64,000 nucleotides of DNA. It comes from Serpens sp035497915. Lineage in GTDB: Bacteria; Pseudomonadota; Gammaproteobacteria; Pseudomonadales; Pseudomonadaceae. Position numbers and translations under genes: made by a program. The stretch is taken from positions 1 through 64,000 of the forward strand of contig NZ_DATJCS010000037.1 in NCBI RefSeq assembly GCF_035497915.1, in the 5' to 3' direction. Each line of letters opens with the position of its first letter. The stretch's first letter is position 1. Below the pieces are notes generated by a model, which was given only the letters and a program-made list of their open reading frames with translations, did not search any database and was not told the DNA's origin. Of the stretch, positions 7,446 to 15,976 are shown piece by piece.

Positions 7446-8342
7446 ATGCCCGCCCTCGACCACCTGCTGATCGACCGCTTCCTCCAGGCCCTGTGGTTGG
7501 AGAAGGGCCTGTCGGCCAACACCCGCTCCTCCTACCGCAGCGACCTGACGCACTTCCACGGCTGGCTGGACGAGCGGGGCATCGCGCTGGTCGGGGTATC
7601 CCGCGAGGCGCTGGGCGACCACCTGGCCTGGCGGCTCGATCAGGGCTACAACGCGCGTTCCACCGCGCGGCTGCTGTCCGGCCTGCGCGGCTTCTATCGC
7701 TTTCTGCTGCGCGAGGGGGTAATCGGCGAAGACCCGACCCTGCTGGTCGAGCAGCCGCGTCTCGGGCGTTCGCTGCCGCAAAGCTTGAGCGAAGCGGATG
7801 TGGAGGCGCTGCTCGCCGCGCCCGATCTGGACGAGCCGCTGGGGCTGCGCGACCGCGCCATGCTGGAGGTGCTGTATGCCTGCGGGCTGCGGGTCACCGA
7901 GCTGGTGTCGCTGACCCTGGAGCAACTCAACCTGCGCCAGGGCGTGGTGCGGGTGTTCGGCAAGGGCAGCAAGGAGCGCCTGGTGCCGCTGGGCGAGGAG
8001 GCCGTGCACTGGCTGGAGCGCTACCTGCGCGAAGGGCGCGCGGCGCTGCTGGCCGGGCGACCGAGCGATGTGCTGTTTCCCAGCCGCCTGGGCGAGCAGA
8101 TGACCCGGCAGACCTTCTGGCACCGCATCAAGCGGCACGCGCGGGTAGCGGGGATCGACAAGCACTTGTCGCCGCATACCCTGCGGCACGCGTTCGCCAC
8201 CCATCTGCTCAACCATGGCGCGGACCTGCGTTCGGTGCAGATGCTGCTCGGCCACAGCGATCTGTCGACGACGCAAATCTACACCCATGTGGCCCGCGCC
8301 CGGCTGCAGGAGCTGCATGCCCGCCACCATCCTCGCGGGTAG
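7446..8342 (+). CDS. xerD: Site-specific tyrosine recombinase XerD
   Basis: XerD, with XerC, resolves chromosome dimers at dif with FtsK. The 298-residue protein has the N-terminal SAM-like core-binding domain (about 1-105) and the catalytic domain with the full set of active residues: Arg149 (ACGLRVTELV), Lys173, His244 and Arg247 (HTLRHAFATHLL), His270 (LLGHSD) and nucleophile Tyr279 (TTQIYTHV). I chose the ATG at 7446 by family length; a longer frame runs up to 7119 through the preceding gene. The order xerD-dsbC-hom-thrC matches other pseudomonads, so this is the housekeeping enzyme and not a mobile-element integrase. Confidence 0.96.
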   Translation: MPALDHLLIDRFLQALWLEKGLSANTRSSYRSDLTHFHGWLDERGIALVGVSREALGDHLAWRLDQGYNARSTARLLSGLRGFYRFLLREGVIGEDPTLLVEQPRLGRSLPQSLSEADVEALLAAPDLDEPLGLRDRAMLEVLYACGLRVTELVSLTLEQLNLRQGVVRVFGKGSKERLVPLGEEAVHWLERYLREGRAALLAGRPSDVLFPSRLGEQMTRQTFWHRIKRHARVAGIDKHLSPHTLRHAFATHLLNHGADLRSVQMLLGHSDLSTTQIYTHVARARLQELHARHHPRG

Positions 8343-8393
8343 AGAGCTGTGATAGGCTCTGGCGCCTCGCAATCCCTTCCCCACGGAGTACCC

Positions 8394-9119
8394 ATGCGCT
8401 TTTCCTCGCTCTTCGCCGCCCTGGCCCTGGCTGTTGCCGCTCCCCTGGCGCAGGCCGCCGACGCCGAGCAGGCGATTCGCAAGACGTTGAACACCCTGCA
8501 GCCGGACCTCAAGGTCGAATCCGTCAGCGCAAGCCCGCTCAAGGGCCTGCATCAGGTTCAGCTGGAGGGCGGCCGGGTGCTCTACATGAGCGAGGATGGC
8601 CAGTACCTGATGCAGGGCTACCTGTACCAGATGCGCGACGGGCAGATGGTGAACCTCACCGAGCAGGCCGAGAGCGTGGCCGTGGCCCGCCAGCTCAACG
8701 CGCTGCCGCGCAACGAGATGGTGATCTTCGCGCCGAAGAATCCGAAGACCCACATCACCGTGTTCACCGACACCGATTGCGGCTACTGCCAGCTGCTGCA
8801 CAAGGAAGTCGCCGAGCTGAACCGCCAGGGCGTGGAAGTGCGTTACCTGGCCTACCCGCGTGCCGGCGTGGGTTCTCCGACCTACGAGACGCTGGTCAGC
8901 GTCTGGTGCGCCAAGAATCCGCAGGAAGCCATGAACCAGGCCAAGGCGCGCAAGAAGGTGGCGGCGGCCACCTGCGAGAACCCGGTGGCGGAGCAGTTCA
9001 AGCTGGGGCAGAGCATCGGCGTACAGGGCACTCCGGCGATCTTCCTGGCCAACGGCCAACTGATTCCCGGCTACCAGCCGGCCGACAAGCTGGCGCCGAC
9101 CGCGCTGCAGGCCCGCTGA
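8394..9119 (+). CDS. dsbC: Thiol:disulfide interchange protein DsbC
   Basis: DsbC is the periplasmic disulfide isomerase. The 241-residue protein opens with a clear signal peptide (about 1-21, ending AQA), then the dimerisation domain, a linker, and a thioredoxin-fold domain with the active site CGYC (Cys129 and Cys132). The cis-proline loop GTPAIFL lies further on, and two extra cysteines (VWCAKN, ATCENP) form the family's structural disulfide. The start is set by the signal peptide and ACGGAG upstream. It sits between xerD and hom as in related genomes. Confidence 0.95.
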   Translation: MRFSSLFAALALAVAAPLAQAADAEQAIRKTLNTLQPDLKVESVSASPLKGLHQVQLEGGRVLYMSEDGQYLMQGYLYQMRDGQMVNLTEQAESVAVARQLNALPRNEMVIFAPKNPKTHITVFTDTDCGYCQLLHKEVAELNRQGVEVRYLAYPRAGVGSPTYETLVSVWCAKNPQEAMNQAKARKKVAAATCENPVAEQFKLGQSIGVQGTPAIFLANGQLIPGYQPADKLAPTALQAR

Positions 9120-9145
9120 GGCGCACGAGTCGTGCAGGAGCGACC

Positions 9146-9220
9146 GTAGGAGCGGCTTTAGCCGCGATGCTTTTCGTATAGGCCCCACCCAGAAGCTCGC
9201 GGCTGAAGCCGCTCCTACAA
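9146..9220. repeat. REP/BIME palindrome pair
   Basis: A GTAGGAGCGGCTTTAGCCGCGA unit is followed about 30 bases later by its inverted partner ending GGCTGAAGCCGCTCCTAC. It is the same family as at 2811 and could fold into a long hairpin after dsbC. Confidence 0.85.
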
Positions 9221-9286
9221 AAGATGATTGGCGTGAACCGCCAACGCCGCATGCCCTCCAATACCGGTAGGTAGAGGAGGCATGCG

Positions 9287-9760
9287 ATGCGACTGCAAGG
9301 TTCCTGTCATTGCGGCGCAGTGCGTTTCAGCGTTGAAGCGCATCAGCCGTATCCGTTCATGCGCTGCTATTGCTCGATCTGCCGCAAGACGGCGGGCGGT
9401 GGTGGTTACGCCATCAATCTGGGCGCGGATTACGCCAGCCTCACCGTCGAGGGCGAGGAGCACCTTGCCATCTACCGTGCCCGGCTGGAGAACGGCGAGG
9501 CGAGCACCGGCCAGCGGCATTTCTGCCGGCACTGCGGCAGTGCGCTCTGGCTATACGACCCCTCCTGGCCCGAGCTGGTCCACCCGCACGCCTCGGCCAT
9601 CGACTCGCCGCTACCCGTGCCGCCCGAGCATGTGCACATGATGCTCGGCTCCCGCGCGTCCTGGGTGGAGGTCGCACGCAAGCCGAATGATCGCTGCTTC
9701 GACGACTATCCGGATGAATCCCTGGCCGACTGGCATCAGCGCCACGGGCTGACCGACTGA
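9287..9760 (+). CDS. GFA/CENP-V family zinc protein
   Basis: This 157-residue protein has the GFA/CENP-V fold that binds zinc through cysteine clusters: CHCGAVRF at 7-14, CYCSICRK at 27-34 (Cys27, Cys29, Cys32) and CRHCGS (Cys80, Cys83). The family is named for glutathione-dependent formaldehyde-activating enzyme, but most bacterial members have no proven reaction. GAGGAGGC precedes the start. Formaldehyde genes such as frmA are not adjacent, so a formaldehyde role should not be assumed. Confidence 0.85.
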   Translation: MRLQGSCHCGAVRFSVEAHQPYPFMRCYCSICRKTAGGGGYAINLGADYASLTVEGEEHLAIYRARLENGEASTGQRHFCRHCGSALWLYDPSWPELVHPHASAIDSPLPVPPEHVHMMLGSRASWVEVARKPNDRCFDDYPDESLADWHQRHGLTD

Positions 9761-9866
9761 CGCTTCCAACCGCAGGGCCAATTGACTTGACCCCCTGGCC
9801 TTCGTAATGTGCGGCTCTTTTCCGCGCCTTGCGGGCGCGCCACGCCGCACACATGGGGAGTCAAGC

Positions 9867-11171
9867 GTGAAATCGGTGAAAGTAGGCATCTGTGGGTTGG
9901 GCACCGTCGGTGGCGGTACCTTCAATGTACTCAAACGCAACGCAGAGGAGATCGCCCGGCGCGCCGGGTGCACCATTGAGGTTGCGCAGATTGCCGCCCG
10001 TGACACCAACCCGAAGTGCGACACCACCGGTACCCCCATTACCGCCGACGTCTTCGAACTGGTGACCAACCCCGAGATCGACGTGGTCGTCGAGCTGATC
10101 GGCGGCTACACCATCGCCAAGGAACTGGTGCTCAAGGCCATTGAGCACGGCAAGCACGTGGTCACCGCCAACAAGGCGCTGATCGCCGTGCACGGCAACG
10201 AGATCTTCGCCCGCGCCCGCGAGAAGGGCGTGATCGTCGCCTACGAAGCCGCCGTGGCCGGTGGCATCCCGGTGATCAAGGCGATCCGCGAGGGCCTGTC
10301 CGCCAACCGCATCAACTGGCTGGCCGGCATCATCAACGGCACCGGCAACTTCATCCTCACCGAAATGCGCGAGAAGGGCCGTGCCTTCGAGGACGTGCTC
10401 AAGGAAGCCCAGGCGCTGGGCTACGCCGAAGCCGATCCGACCTTCGACGTGGAAGGCATCGACGCCGCCCACAAGCTGACCATCCTGGCGTCCATCGCCT
10501 TCGGCATCCCGCTGCAGTTCGACAAGGCCTACACCGAAGGCATCACCAAGCTGACCACCGCCGACGTGAACTACGCCGAGGCGCTGGGCTACCGCATCAA
10601 GCACCTGGGCGTGGCCCGCCGCACCGACGCCGGTGTCGAGCTGCGCGTGCACCCGACGCTGATCCCGGCCGACCGCCTGATCGCCAACGTCAACGGCGTG
10701 ATGAACGCGGTGATGGTCAACGGTGACGCCGTGGGCAGCACGCTGTACTACGGCGCCGGCGCCGGCATGGAGCCGACCGCCTCCGCCGTGGTGGCCGATC
10801 TGGTCGACGTGGCGCGCGCACTGTCCTGCGCGCCGCAAGGCCGTGTGCCGGCCCTGGGCTTCCAGCCCGACGCGCTGTCCCAGCTGCCGATCCTGCCGAT
10901 CCGCGAGTGCGAAAGCGCCTACTACCTGCGCATCCACGCCCAGGACCGTCCGGGCGTGCTGGCCAAGGTCGCCACCATCCTCTCCGAGCGCGGCATCAAC
11001 ATCGAGTCGATCATGCAGAAGGAAGCCGAGGAGCAGGACGGCCTGGTGCCGATGATCCTCGTCACCCACCGCGTGGTGGAGCGCAACATCGACGACGCCA
11101 TCGCCGCCCTGGAAGCCCTCGAGGACATCAGCGGCAACGTCGTACGTATCCGCGTAGAACAGCTCAACTAA
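9867..11171 (+). CDS. hom: Homoserine dehydrogenase
   Basis: This enzyme reduces aspartate semialdehyde to homoserine at the branch to threonine and methionine. The 434-residue protein has the NAD(P)-binding loop GLGTVGGGT near 10-18, the catalytic region with NGTGNFILTEM, and a C-terminal ACT domain (YYLRIHAQDRPGVLAKVATI) that usually mediates threonine feedback. I chose the GTG at 9867, with GGGGAG six bases upstream; an ATG at 9807 would add 20 residues without family features. It is a single-function enzyme without an aspartokinase fusion, and thrC follows 51 bases downstream. Confidence 0.96.
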   Translation: MKSVKVGICGLGTVGGGTFNVLKRNAEEIARRAGCTIEVAQIAARDTNPKCDTTGTPITADVFELVTNPEIDVVVELIGGYTIAKELVLKAIEHGKHVVTANKALIAVHGNEIFARAREKGVIVAYEAAVAGGIPVIKAIREGLSANRINWLAGIINGTGNFILTEMREKGRAFEDVLKEAQALGYAEADPTFDVEGIDAAHKLTILASIAFGIPLQFDKAYTEGITKLTTADVNYAEALGYRIKHLGVARRTDAGVELRVHPTLIPADRLIANVNGVMNAVMVNGDAVGSTLYYGAGAGMEPTASAVVADLVDVARALSCAPQGRVPALGFQPDALSQLPILPIRECESAYYLRIHAQDRPGVLAKVATILSERGINIESIMQKEAEEQDGLVPMILVTHRVVERNIDDAIAALEALEDISGNVVRIRVEQLN

Positions 11172-11177
11172 TGATCA

Positions 11178-11203
11178 GGGCCCGGGGCATCGGCGCCGGG
11201 CCC
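11178..11203 (+). other. Strong hairpin between hom and thrC
   Basis: GGGCCCGG (11178-11185) pairs with CCGGGCCC (11196-11203) around a ten-base loop in the 51-base gap between hom and thrC. There is no T-run, so it does not look like a terminator. It may protect the upstream message or set relative expression of the two genes. Confidence 0.5.
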
Positions 11204-11222
11204 GCACCGAAGGTTTGATGAC

Positions 11223-12632
11223 ATGCGCTATATCAGTACCCGTGGCCAGGCGCCGGCCCTGAATTTCGAAGACGTGCTGCTCGCCGGCCTGGCCAGCGAC
11301 GGTGGTCTGTACGTACCGGAAAACCTGCCGCGTTTCACCGTCGAGGAGATCGCCTCCTGGGCCGGTCTGCCGTACCACGAGCTGGCCTTCCGGGTGATGC
11401 GCCCGTTCGTGGCCGGCAGCATCCCGGATGCCGACTTCAAGAAGATCCTCGAAGACACCTACGCGGTGTTCGCCCACCGCGCCGTGGCGCCGCTGCGCCA
11501 GCTGGACGGCAACGAGTGGGTGCTGGAGCTGTTCCACGGCCCGACCCTGGCCTTCAAGGACTTCGCCCTGCAGCTGCTGGGCCGCCTGCTCGACTACGTG
11601 CTGGCCAAGCGCAACGAGCGCGTGGTGATCATCGGCGCCACCTCCGGCGACACCGGCTCGGCAGCCATCGAAGGCTGCAAGGCCTGCGAGAACGTCGACA
11701 TCTTCATCCTGCACCCGCACAACCGTGTGTCCGAAGTGCAGCGTCGCCAGATGACCACCATCCAGGGCGACAACATCCACAACATCGCCATCGACGGCAA
11801 CTTCGACGACTGCCAGGAGATGGTCAAGGCCAGCTTCGCCGACCAGGGTTTCCTCAAGGGCACCCGTCTGGTGGCGGTCAACTCGATCAACTGGGCGCGG
11901 ATCATGGCCCAGATCGTCTACTACTTCCACGCCGCCATCCAGCTGGGCGCGCCGGCCCGTTCGGTGGCCTTCTCGGTACCGACCGGCAACTTCGGCGACA
12001 TCTTCGCCGGCTACCTGGCGCGCAACATGGGCCTGCCGATCAACCAGCTGATCGTGGCCACCAACCGCAACGACATCCTGCACCGCTTCATGAGCGGCAA
12101 TCAGTACGTCAAGGACACCCTGCACCCGACCCTGTCGCCGTCGATGGACATCATGGTGTCCTCGAACTTCGAGCGCCTGCTGTTCGATCTGCACGGTCGC
12201 AACGGCGCCGCCATCGCCGGGCTGATGGACACCTTCAAGCAGGGTGGCGGTTTCAGCGTCGAGGCCGATCGCTGGAGCGAAGCCCGCAAGCTGTTCGACT
12301 CGCTGGCCGTCAATGACGAAGAGACCTGCGAGACCATCGCTCAGGTTTACCAGCAGTGCAGCGAGCTGCTCGACCCGCACACCGCCATCGGCGTGCGCGC
12401 CGCCCGCGAATGCCGCCGCAGCCTGGCCACGCCGATGGTCACGCTGGGCACCGCCCACCCGGTCAAGTTCCCGGACGCGGTGGTCAAGGCCGGCGTCGGC
12501 CAGGCTCCGGCCCTGCCGGCGCACCTGACCGACCTGTTCGAGCGCGAGGAGCGCCTGAACGTGCTGCCCAACGACCTCAAGGCCGTGCAGCAGTTCGTCA
12601 GCCAGCACGGCAACCGCGGCAAGCCGCTGTAA
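11223..12632 (+). CDS. thrC: Threonine synthase
   Basis: Threonine synthase converts O-phosphohomoserine to threonine with pyridoxal phosphate. The 469-residue protein has the N-terminal YISTRG motif and the PLP-lysine motif GPTLAFKDFALQ (Lys112). It also has IIGATSGDTGSAAIE, which binds the substrate phosphate, and a phosphate-cup region VPTGNFGDIFAGY. The length is that of the long gammaproteobacterial form. It follows hom in a two-gene threonine operon and is closed by a terminator at 12669. Confidence 0.96.
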   Translation: MRYISTRGQAPALNFEDVLLAGLASDGGLYVPENLPRFTVEEIASWAGLPYHELAFRVMRPFVAGSIPDADFKKILEDTYAVFAHRAVAPLRQLDGNEWVLELFHGPTLAFKDFALQLLGRLLDYVLAKRNERVVIIGATSGDTGSAAIEGCKACENVDIFILHPHNRVSEVQRRQMTTIQGDNIHNIAIDGNFDDCQEMVKASFADQGFLKGTRLVAVNSINWARIMAQIVYYFHAAIQLGAPARSVAFSVPTGNFGDIFAGYLARNMGLPINQLIVATNRNDILHRFMSGNQYVKDTLHPTLSPSMDIMVSSNFERLLFDLHGRNGAAIAGLMDTFKQGGGFSVEADRWSEARKLFDSLAVNDEETCETIAQVYQQCSELLDPHTAIGVRAARECRRSLATPMVTLGTAHPVKFPDAVVKAGVGQAPALPAHLTDLFEREERLNVLPNDLKAVQQFVSQHGNRGKPL

Positions 12633-12668
12633 GGCGAAAGCCAGCTGGCAGCCTGCGCTGCCACAAAC

Positions 12669-12704
12669 AAAAAGCCCGCACCGTTACCAGTTGCGGGCTT
12701 TTTC
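12669..12704 (+). terminator. Rho-independent terminator after thrC
   Basis: AAAAAGCCCGCA pairs with TGCGGGCTTTTT around a short loop, giving a GC stem flanked by A- and T-runs. It ends the hom-thrC transcript and can also act in the other direction. Confidence 0.88.
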
Positions 12705-12725
12705 GTTTAGGCCGTCTGGGTGTTT

Positions 12726-12803
12726 ATCGCGGCTAAGGCCGCTCCTGCAGAAAAACGGGATCGCGCGGAACCTGTAGGAGCGGCTTCAGTCGCGAGCTTT
12801 TGG
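12726..12803. repeat. REP/BIME palindrome pair
   Basis: An inverted copy (ATCGCGGCTAAGGCCGCTCC) near 12726-12745 and a direct copy (TGTAGGAGCGGCTTCAGTCG) near 12773-12792 lie head-out in the gap between the convergent thrC and M48 protease genes. Confidence 0.8.
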
Positions 12804-12823
12804 GGTCACCTTCGGCACCCGCT

Positions 12824-14263
12824 CTACCTGAGCATTTCCTCCAGCAGCCGCTTTTCGGTGCGCAGCTCATCCTGCCGCGCCTCGATCCGCGCGGTCAGCG
12901 GGAAATTGCCGATCACCCGGCGCTTGGCGTAGTCCAGCTGGGTCAGCGCTTGTCCGTAGTCGCCCACCAGGGCGAAGAATTCGGCGCGGGCCTGGTGCAC
13001 GCCGATGATGTTGCCCGCCAGGCCGCGCACTTCCGCGACCTGATACCAGATGTCCGGGTCCTTGGGCCGCTCGCGCAGCAGACGGTCGAGAATGGCCTCG
13101 GCTTCCGCCGGGCGTGACTGAGCCAACAGCAGCTCGACCTGCATCTGCAGCAGCGGGTAGTTGCCGGGGTGGGCCTTGAGCAGCCGTTCCAGCCGCTGGC
13201 TGGCCTGGCTGTAGCGCTGTGCATCCATGTCCAGCTCGATGCGCGCCAGGTTGTAGACGATGTCGTCCGGGCTCTTGTCCAGCAGCGGCTGCAGAGTGCT
13301 GCCGGCTTCCTCCAGCTGACCGGCGCGGCGCAGGCTGATGGCCAGGCCATAGCGGGCGGCGTCGTTCTGCGGGCTTTCCTCCAGTTGCGCACGGAAGCGC
13401 TTGGCGGCCAGCCCCGGGGTGCTTTCGAACTGCAGCTGGGTACGGGCGCGCATCAACTGGTAGGCCAGGCTGTCGGTCTTGCCGCCGGCCGGCGTCTGCT
13501 CGGCGCGGTTGCGGCTGTCGGCGACGCGCGATTCGGACAGCGGGTGGGTGAGCAGGAACTCCGGCGGCTTGGCGTCGTAGCGGTACTGGCGGGCCAGGCG
13601 CTCGAACATGCTGGGCATGCCACGCGGGTCGTAGCCGGCGTTGCGCAGGTTGCTCAGGCCGATGCGGTCGGCTTCCTGCTCGTTCTGCCGTGAGAAGCTG
13701 CGCTGGCTCTGGATGGCCGCCGCCTGTCCGGAGGCGATGGCGGCGATGGCGGCATCCCCGGCTCCGGCCGCCGCGGCGACCACGCCGGCGAGCATGGCCG
13801 CCATCAGCGGCAGCTGCATGCGCTGCTGCGCTTCCAGGCCGCGTGCGTAATGGCGCTGCGACAGGTGGGCCAGTTCGTGGGCGAGCACCGAGGCGAACTC
13901 GGCTTCGGTCTGGGCGTGCAGGAACAGCCCGCCGTTGACGCCGATGATGCCGCCCGGCACGGCGAAGGCGTTGAGCTGCGGGCTGTCGAGGATCACGAAC
14001 TCCAGGCGCCGGTCCTGCAGCTGGCTGGTCTCGGCCAGACCATAGACGTGGCGCTCGACGAAGTCCTTGAGCAGCGGGTCCGACAGCTGCACGACCTGGC
14101 CGCGCAGCATGCTCAGCCAGGCGCGGCCGAGCTGGTACTCCTGTTCGGGCGCGACGATGGCCGAGCTGGCGTCGCCCAGCGAAGGCAGGTCATTGGCGCG
14201 CGCCACCGGGCAAAGGGCCAGGCAGACGGCAAGCAGCAGCAGGGAAGGGCGCGGGGCGGTCAT
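12824..14263 (-). CDS. bepA: Periplasmic M48 metalloprotease with TPR repeats (BepA-like)
   Basis: BepA-type proteases check outer membrane protein and lipopolysaccharide assembly in the periplasm. The 479-residue protein has a signal peptide (about 1-23, cleaved near ARA), the zinc motif HELAH at 129-133, a downstream EADRIG supplying the third ligand, and a C-terminal TPR region from about 300 with repeated LxxAQRYxQAxxxLxxLL-like helices. I set the start at the ATG before the signal peptide; the open frame runs further upstream but lacks family sequence. It is divergent from the TusA-like gene, as in related genomes. bepA is the best name, though not proven. Confidence 0.88.
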   Translation of the reverse strand: MTAPRPSLLLLAVCLALCPVARANDLPSLGDASSAIVAPEQEYQLGRAWLSMLRGQVVQLSDPLLKDFVERHVYGLAETSQLQDRRLEFVILDSPQLNAFAVPGGIIGVNGGLFLHAQTEAEFASVLAHELAHLSQRHYARGLEAQQRMQLPLMAAMLAGVVAAAAGAGDAAIAAIASGQAAAIQSQRSFSRQNEQEADRIGLSNLRNAGYDPRGMPSMFERLARQYRYDAKPPEFLLTHPLSESRVADSRNRAEQTPAGGKTDSLAYQLMRARTQLQFESTPGLAAKRFRAQLEESPQNDAARYGLAISLRRAGQLEEAGSTLQPLLDKSPDDIVYNLARIELDMDAQRYSQASQRLERLLKAHPGNYPLLQMQVELLLAQSRPAEAEAILDRLLRERPKDPDIWYQVAEVRGLAGNIIGVHQARAEFFALVGDYGQALTQLDYAKRRVIGNFPLTARIEARQDELRTEKRLLEEMLR

Positions 14264-14372
14264 GCGGGCACTCGCTCGAATCGAGGGGCTAACTGTAGCC
14301 TTGGCCCGGCGTCGCTGGCCAGCGGCGTCGGGGCTTGGGTATTCTCGCCCGCTCATTGCGCAGAGGTGTGAA

Positions 14373-14621
14373 ATGACTGACCAAGGACAGGCCCCGGCCT
14401 GCGATGCGGAACTGGATGCCAGCGGCCTGAACTGCCCGCTGCCGTTGCTCAAGGCCAAGCTGGAACTCAACCGCCTGCCCAGCGGCGCGGTGCTCAAGGT
14501 CACCGCCACCGATGCCGGTTCGCAGCGCGATTTTCGTGCCTTCGCGCGCCTGGCCGGGCATGAGCTGTTGCGCGAGGAAGAGGAAGCGGGGATTTTCCGC
14601 TACTGGTTGCGCAAGGCGTGA
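14373..14621 (+). CDS. TusA-like sulfur carrier protein
   Basis: This 82-residue protein is a TusA/SirA-fold sulfur carrier with the active motif LNCPLPLLKAK, where Cys21 would hold a persulfide. AGAGG precedes the ATG. From memory, the protein at the same locus in P. aeruginosa (PA1006) is a persulfide-modified protein needed for molybdenum cofactor homeostasis, so sulfur supply to Moco or tRNA is more likely than a dedicated tRNA 2-thiolation role. It is divergent from the M48 protease and convergent with bcp. Confidence 0.88.
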   Translation: MTDQGQAPACDAELDASGLNCPLPLLKAKLELNRLPSGAVLKVTATDAGSQRDFRAFARLAGHELLREEEEAGIFRYWLRKA

Positions 14622-14694
14622 TTCGAGCTGGGTGAATCGGCGGCCAGAAAGGCGCTGACCGCCCTACGCCGGCCGCGGGTGTTGCATGGAATCG

Positions 14695-14762
14695 GTAGGA
14701 GCGGCTTCAGCCGCGATGCTTTCGGTGTCGTCTGACAGAATCGCGGCTGGAGCCGCTCCTAC
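14695..14762. repeat. REP/BIME palindrome pair
   Basis: GTAGGAGCGGCTTCAGCCGC near 14696 and its inverted partner (TCGCGGCTGGAGCCGCTCCT) near 14741-14760 fill the short gap between the convergent TusA-like and bcp genes. The right end abuts the bcp stop codon. Confidence 0.82.
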
Positions 14763-15239
14763 TCAGCGCCCTTCGTGCAGCGCCCGCGCGGCGTCGAGCA
14801 CCGCGTCCACATGGCCCGGTACCTTCACGCCGCGCCATTCCTGGCGCAGCACGCCGTCCTGGTCGATCAGGAAGGTGCTCCGTTCAATGCCCAGGCTTAC
14901 ATTTTTGAAGACCCTCTTCAGCTTGATCACCTCGAACAGCTGGCACAGCTGCTCGTCCTTGTCGGAGATCAGGTCGAAGGGGAAGCACTGCTTGGCCTTG
15001 AAGTTCTCGTGGGATTTCAGGCCATCGCGGGACACCCCGAACACCAGGGTGTTGGCGGCCAGGAACTCCTCGTGGCGATCGCGGAAACCCTGGCCCTCGG
15101 TAGTGCAGCCGGGGGTGCTGTCCTTCGGATAGAAATACAGCACCAGCTGGCGGCCCTTGAGTGCGCTCAGCTGGACGGTCTGGCCGCCGGTGGCCTGGGC
15201 CTGGAAGTCGGGAACGGGCTGCTCGAGGCTGACGGTCAT
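14763..15239 (-). CDS. bcp: Thioredoxin-dependent peroxiredoxin (BCP/PrxQ)
   Basis: BCP/PrxQ reduces hydrogen and organic peroxides. The 158-residue protein has the peroxidatic motif YPKDSTPGCTTE with Cys45. The usual resolving cysteine five residues later (Cys50 in E. coli BCP) is replaced by Gln/Gly, so this looks like a one-Cys form unless Cys84 or Cys97 takes that role. The start is preceded by GGAACC. It lies 10 bases downstream of gcvR on the same strand, so the two are probably co-transcribed. Confidence 0.93.
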   Translation of the reverse strand: MTVSLEQPVPDFQAQATGGQTVQLSALKGRQLVLYFYPKDSTPGCTTEGQGFRDRHEEFLAANTLVFGVSRDGLKSHENFKAKQCFPFDLISDKDEQLCQLFEVIKLKRVFKNVSLGIERSTFLIDQDGVLRQEWRGVKVPGHVDAVLDAARALHEGR

Positions 15240-15249
15240 GACGGGTTCC

Positions 15250-15807
15250 TTACGGGTTGTTCGGGCGCCAGGGCTCGATCAGCGCGTCGAGGTTCAGTGC
15301 ATCGGCGAAGTCCAGGAACTGGTCGCGCAGCCAGCTGATCTGGGTGCCCGGCGGCAGGGTCACGTTGAGGGTGGCGTTGAGCATGGTGCCGCCGGTGTGC
15401 GGCGCCTGGTAGGTGTCGCAGCTCAGGCTTTCCAGCTCGATGCGGTGATCGGTGAAGAACTGGCACAGCTCGCCGAGGATGTCCGGCCGATAGGCGGCGC
15501 TGACGTAGGCGACATACGGCAGGGCCTGCGGGCGGACTTCCAGCGGCACGCTGCGCACCACGTTGAGGGTGAAATCATGACGCTTGGCGATCGACGGCAG
15601 GGTGCCTTCCAGGCGGGCCAGGGCATCCCAGCTGCCGCCGACCTGCAGGGTCAGCACGCTGCATTCGCCGTGGCGGCTGAGCTGCGTGGAAGTCACCGCG
15701 CAGCGGCTTTCCTGGCAAGTCCGGTACAGCACGCTGGTCAGCGTCATGGGGTTGTTGCCGAGGGCGCTGACGACCAGAAATTGTTCACGAACGGGCGGGG
15801 TGGACAT
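15250..15807 (-). CDS. gcvR: Glycine cleavage system transcriptional repressor GcvR
   Basis: The 185-residue protein is made of two ACT domains with no DNA-binding domain, as in E. coli GcvR, which controls the glycine cleavage operon by binding GcvA. ACT-type segments begin at about residue 8 (FLVVSALGNNPMTLTSVL) and about 95 (PYVAYVSAAYRPDILGELC). It overlaps nothing but is tightly followed by bcp. Whether it acts through a GcvA homologue in this genus is not shown by the sequence. Confidence 0.85.
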   Translation of the reverse strand: MSTPPVREQFLVVSALGNNPMTLTSVLYRTCQESRCAVTSTQLSRHGECSVLTLQVGGSWDALARLEGTLPSIAKRHDFTLNVVRSVPLEVRPQALPYVAYVSAAYRPDILGELCQFFTDHRIELESLSCDTYQAPHTGGTMLNATLNVTLPPGTQISWLRDQFLDFADALNLDALIEPWRPNNP

Positions 15808-15976
15808 GCAGGCTTCCTAACGCAGATGAAGACAACGCCGAAGGCGTCGAAACGAGGGCGAAAGGGTAGCGAAAAGCGCCGCCCAAAGGAATGGCGGGGC
15901 CCCGGAACTTCGCTTGTGCGAGGCCGGGGCCGACAGTACCATTGGCCCCTCTCTTTTCTGGCAGGGGTGGTGGTAG

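Noticed and set aside
9287..9760. A formaldehyde detoxification operon
   Set aside because: Only a GFA-type protein is present, with no alcohol dehydrogenase or esterase gene beside it. The CsoR/FrmR-family gene at 44 kb is far away and tied to an anion exporter.
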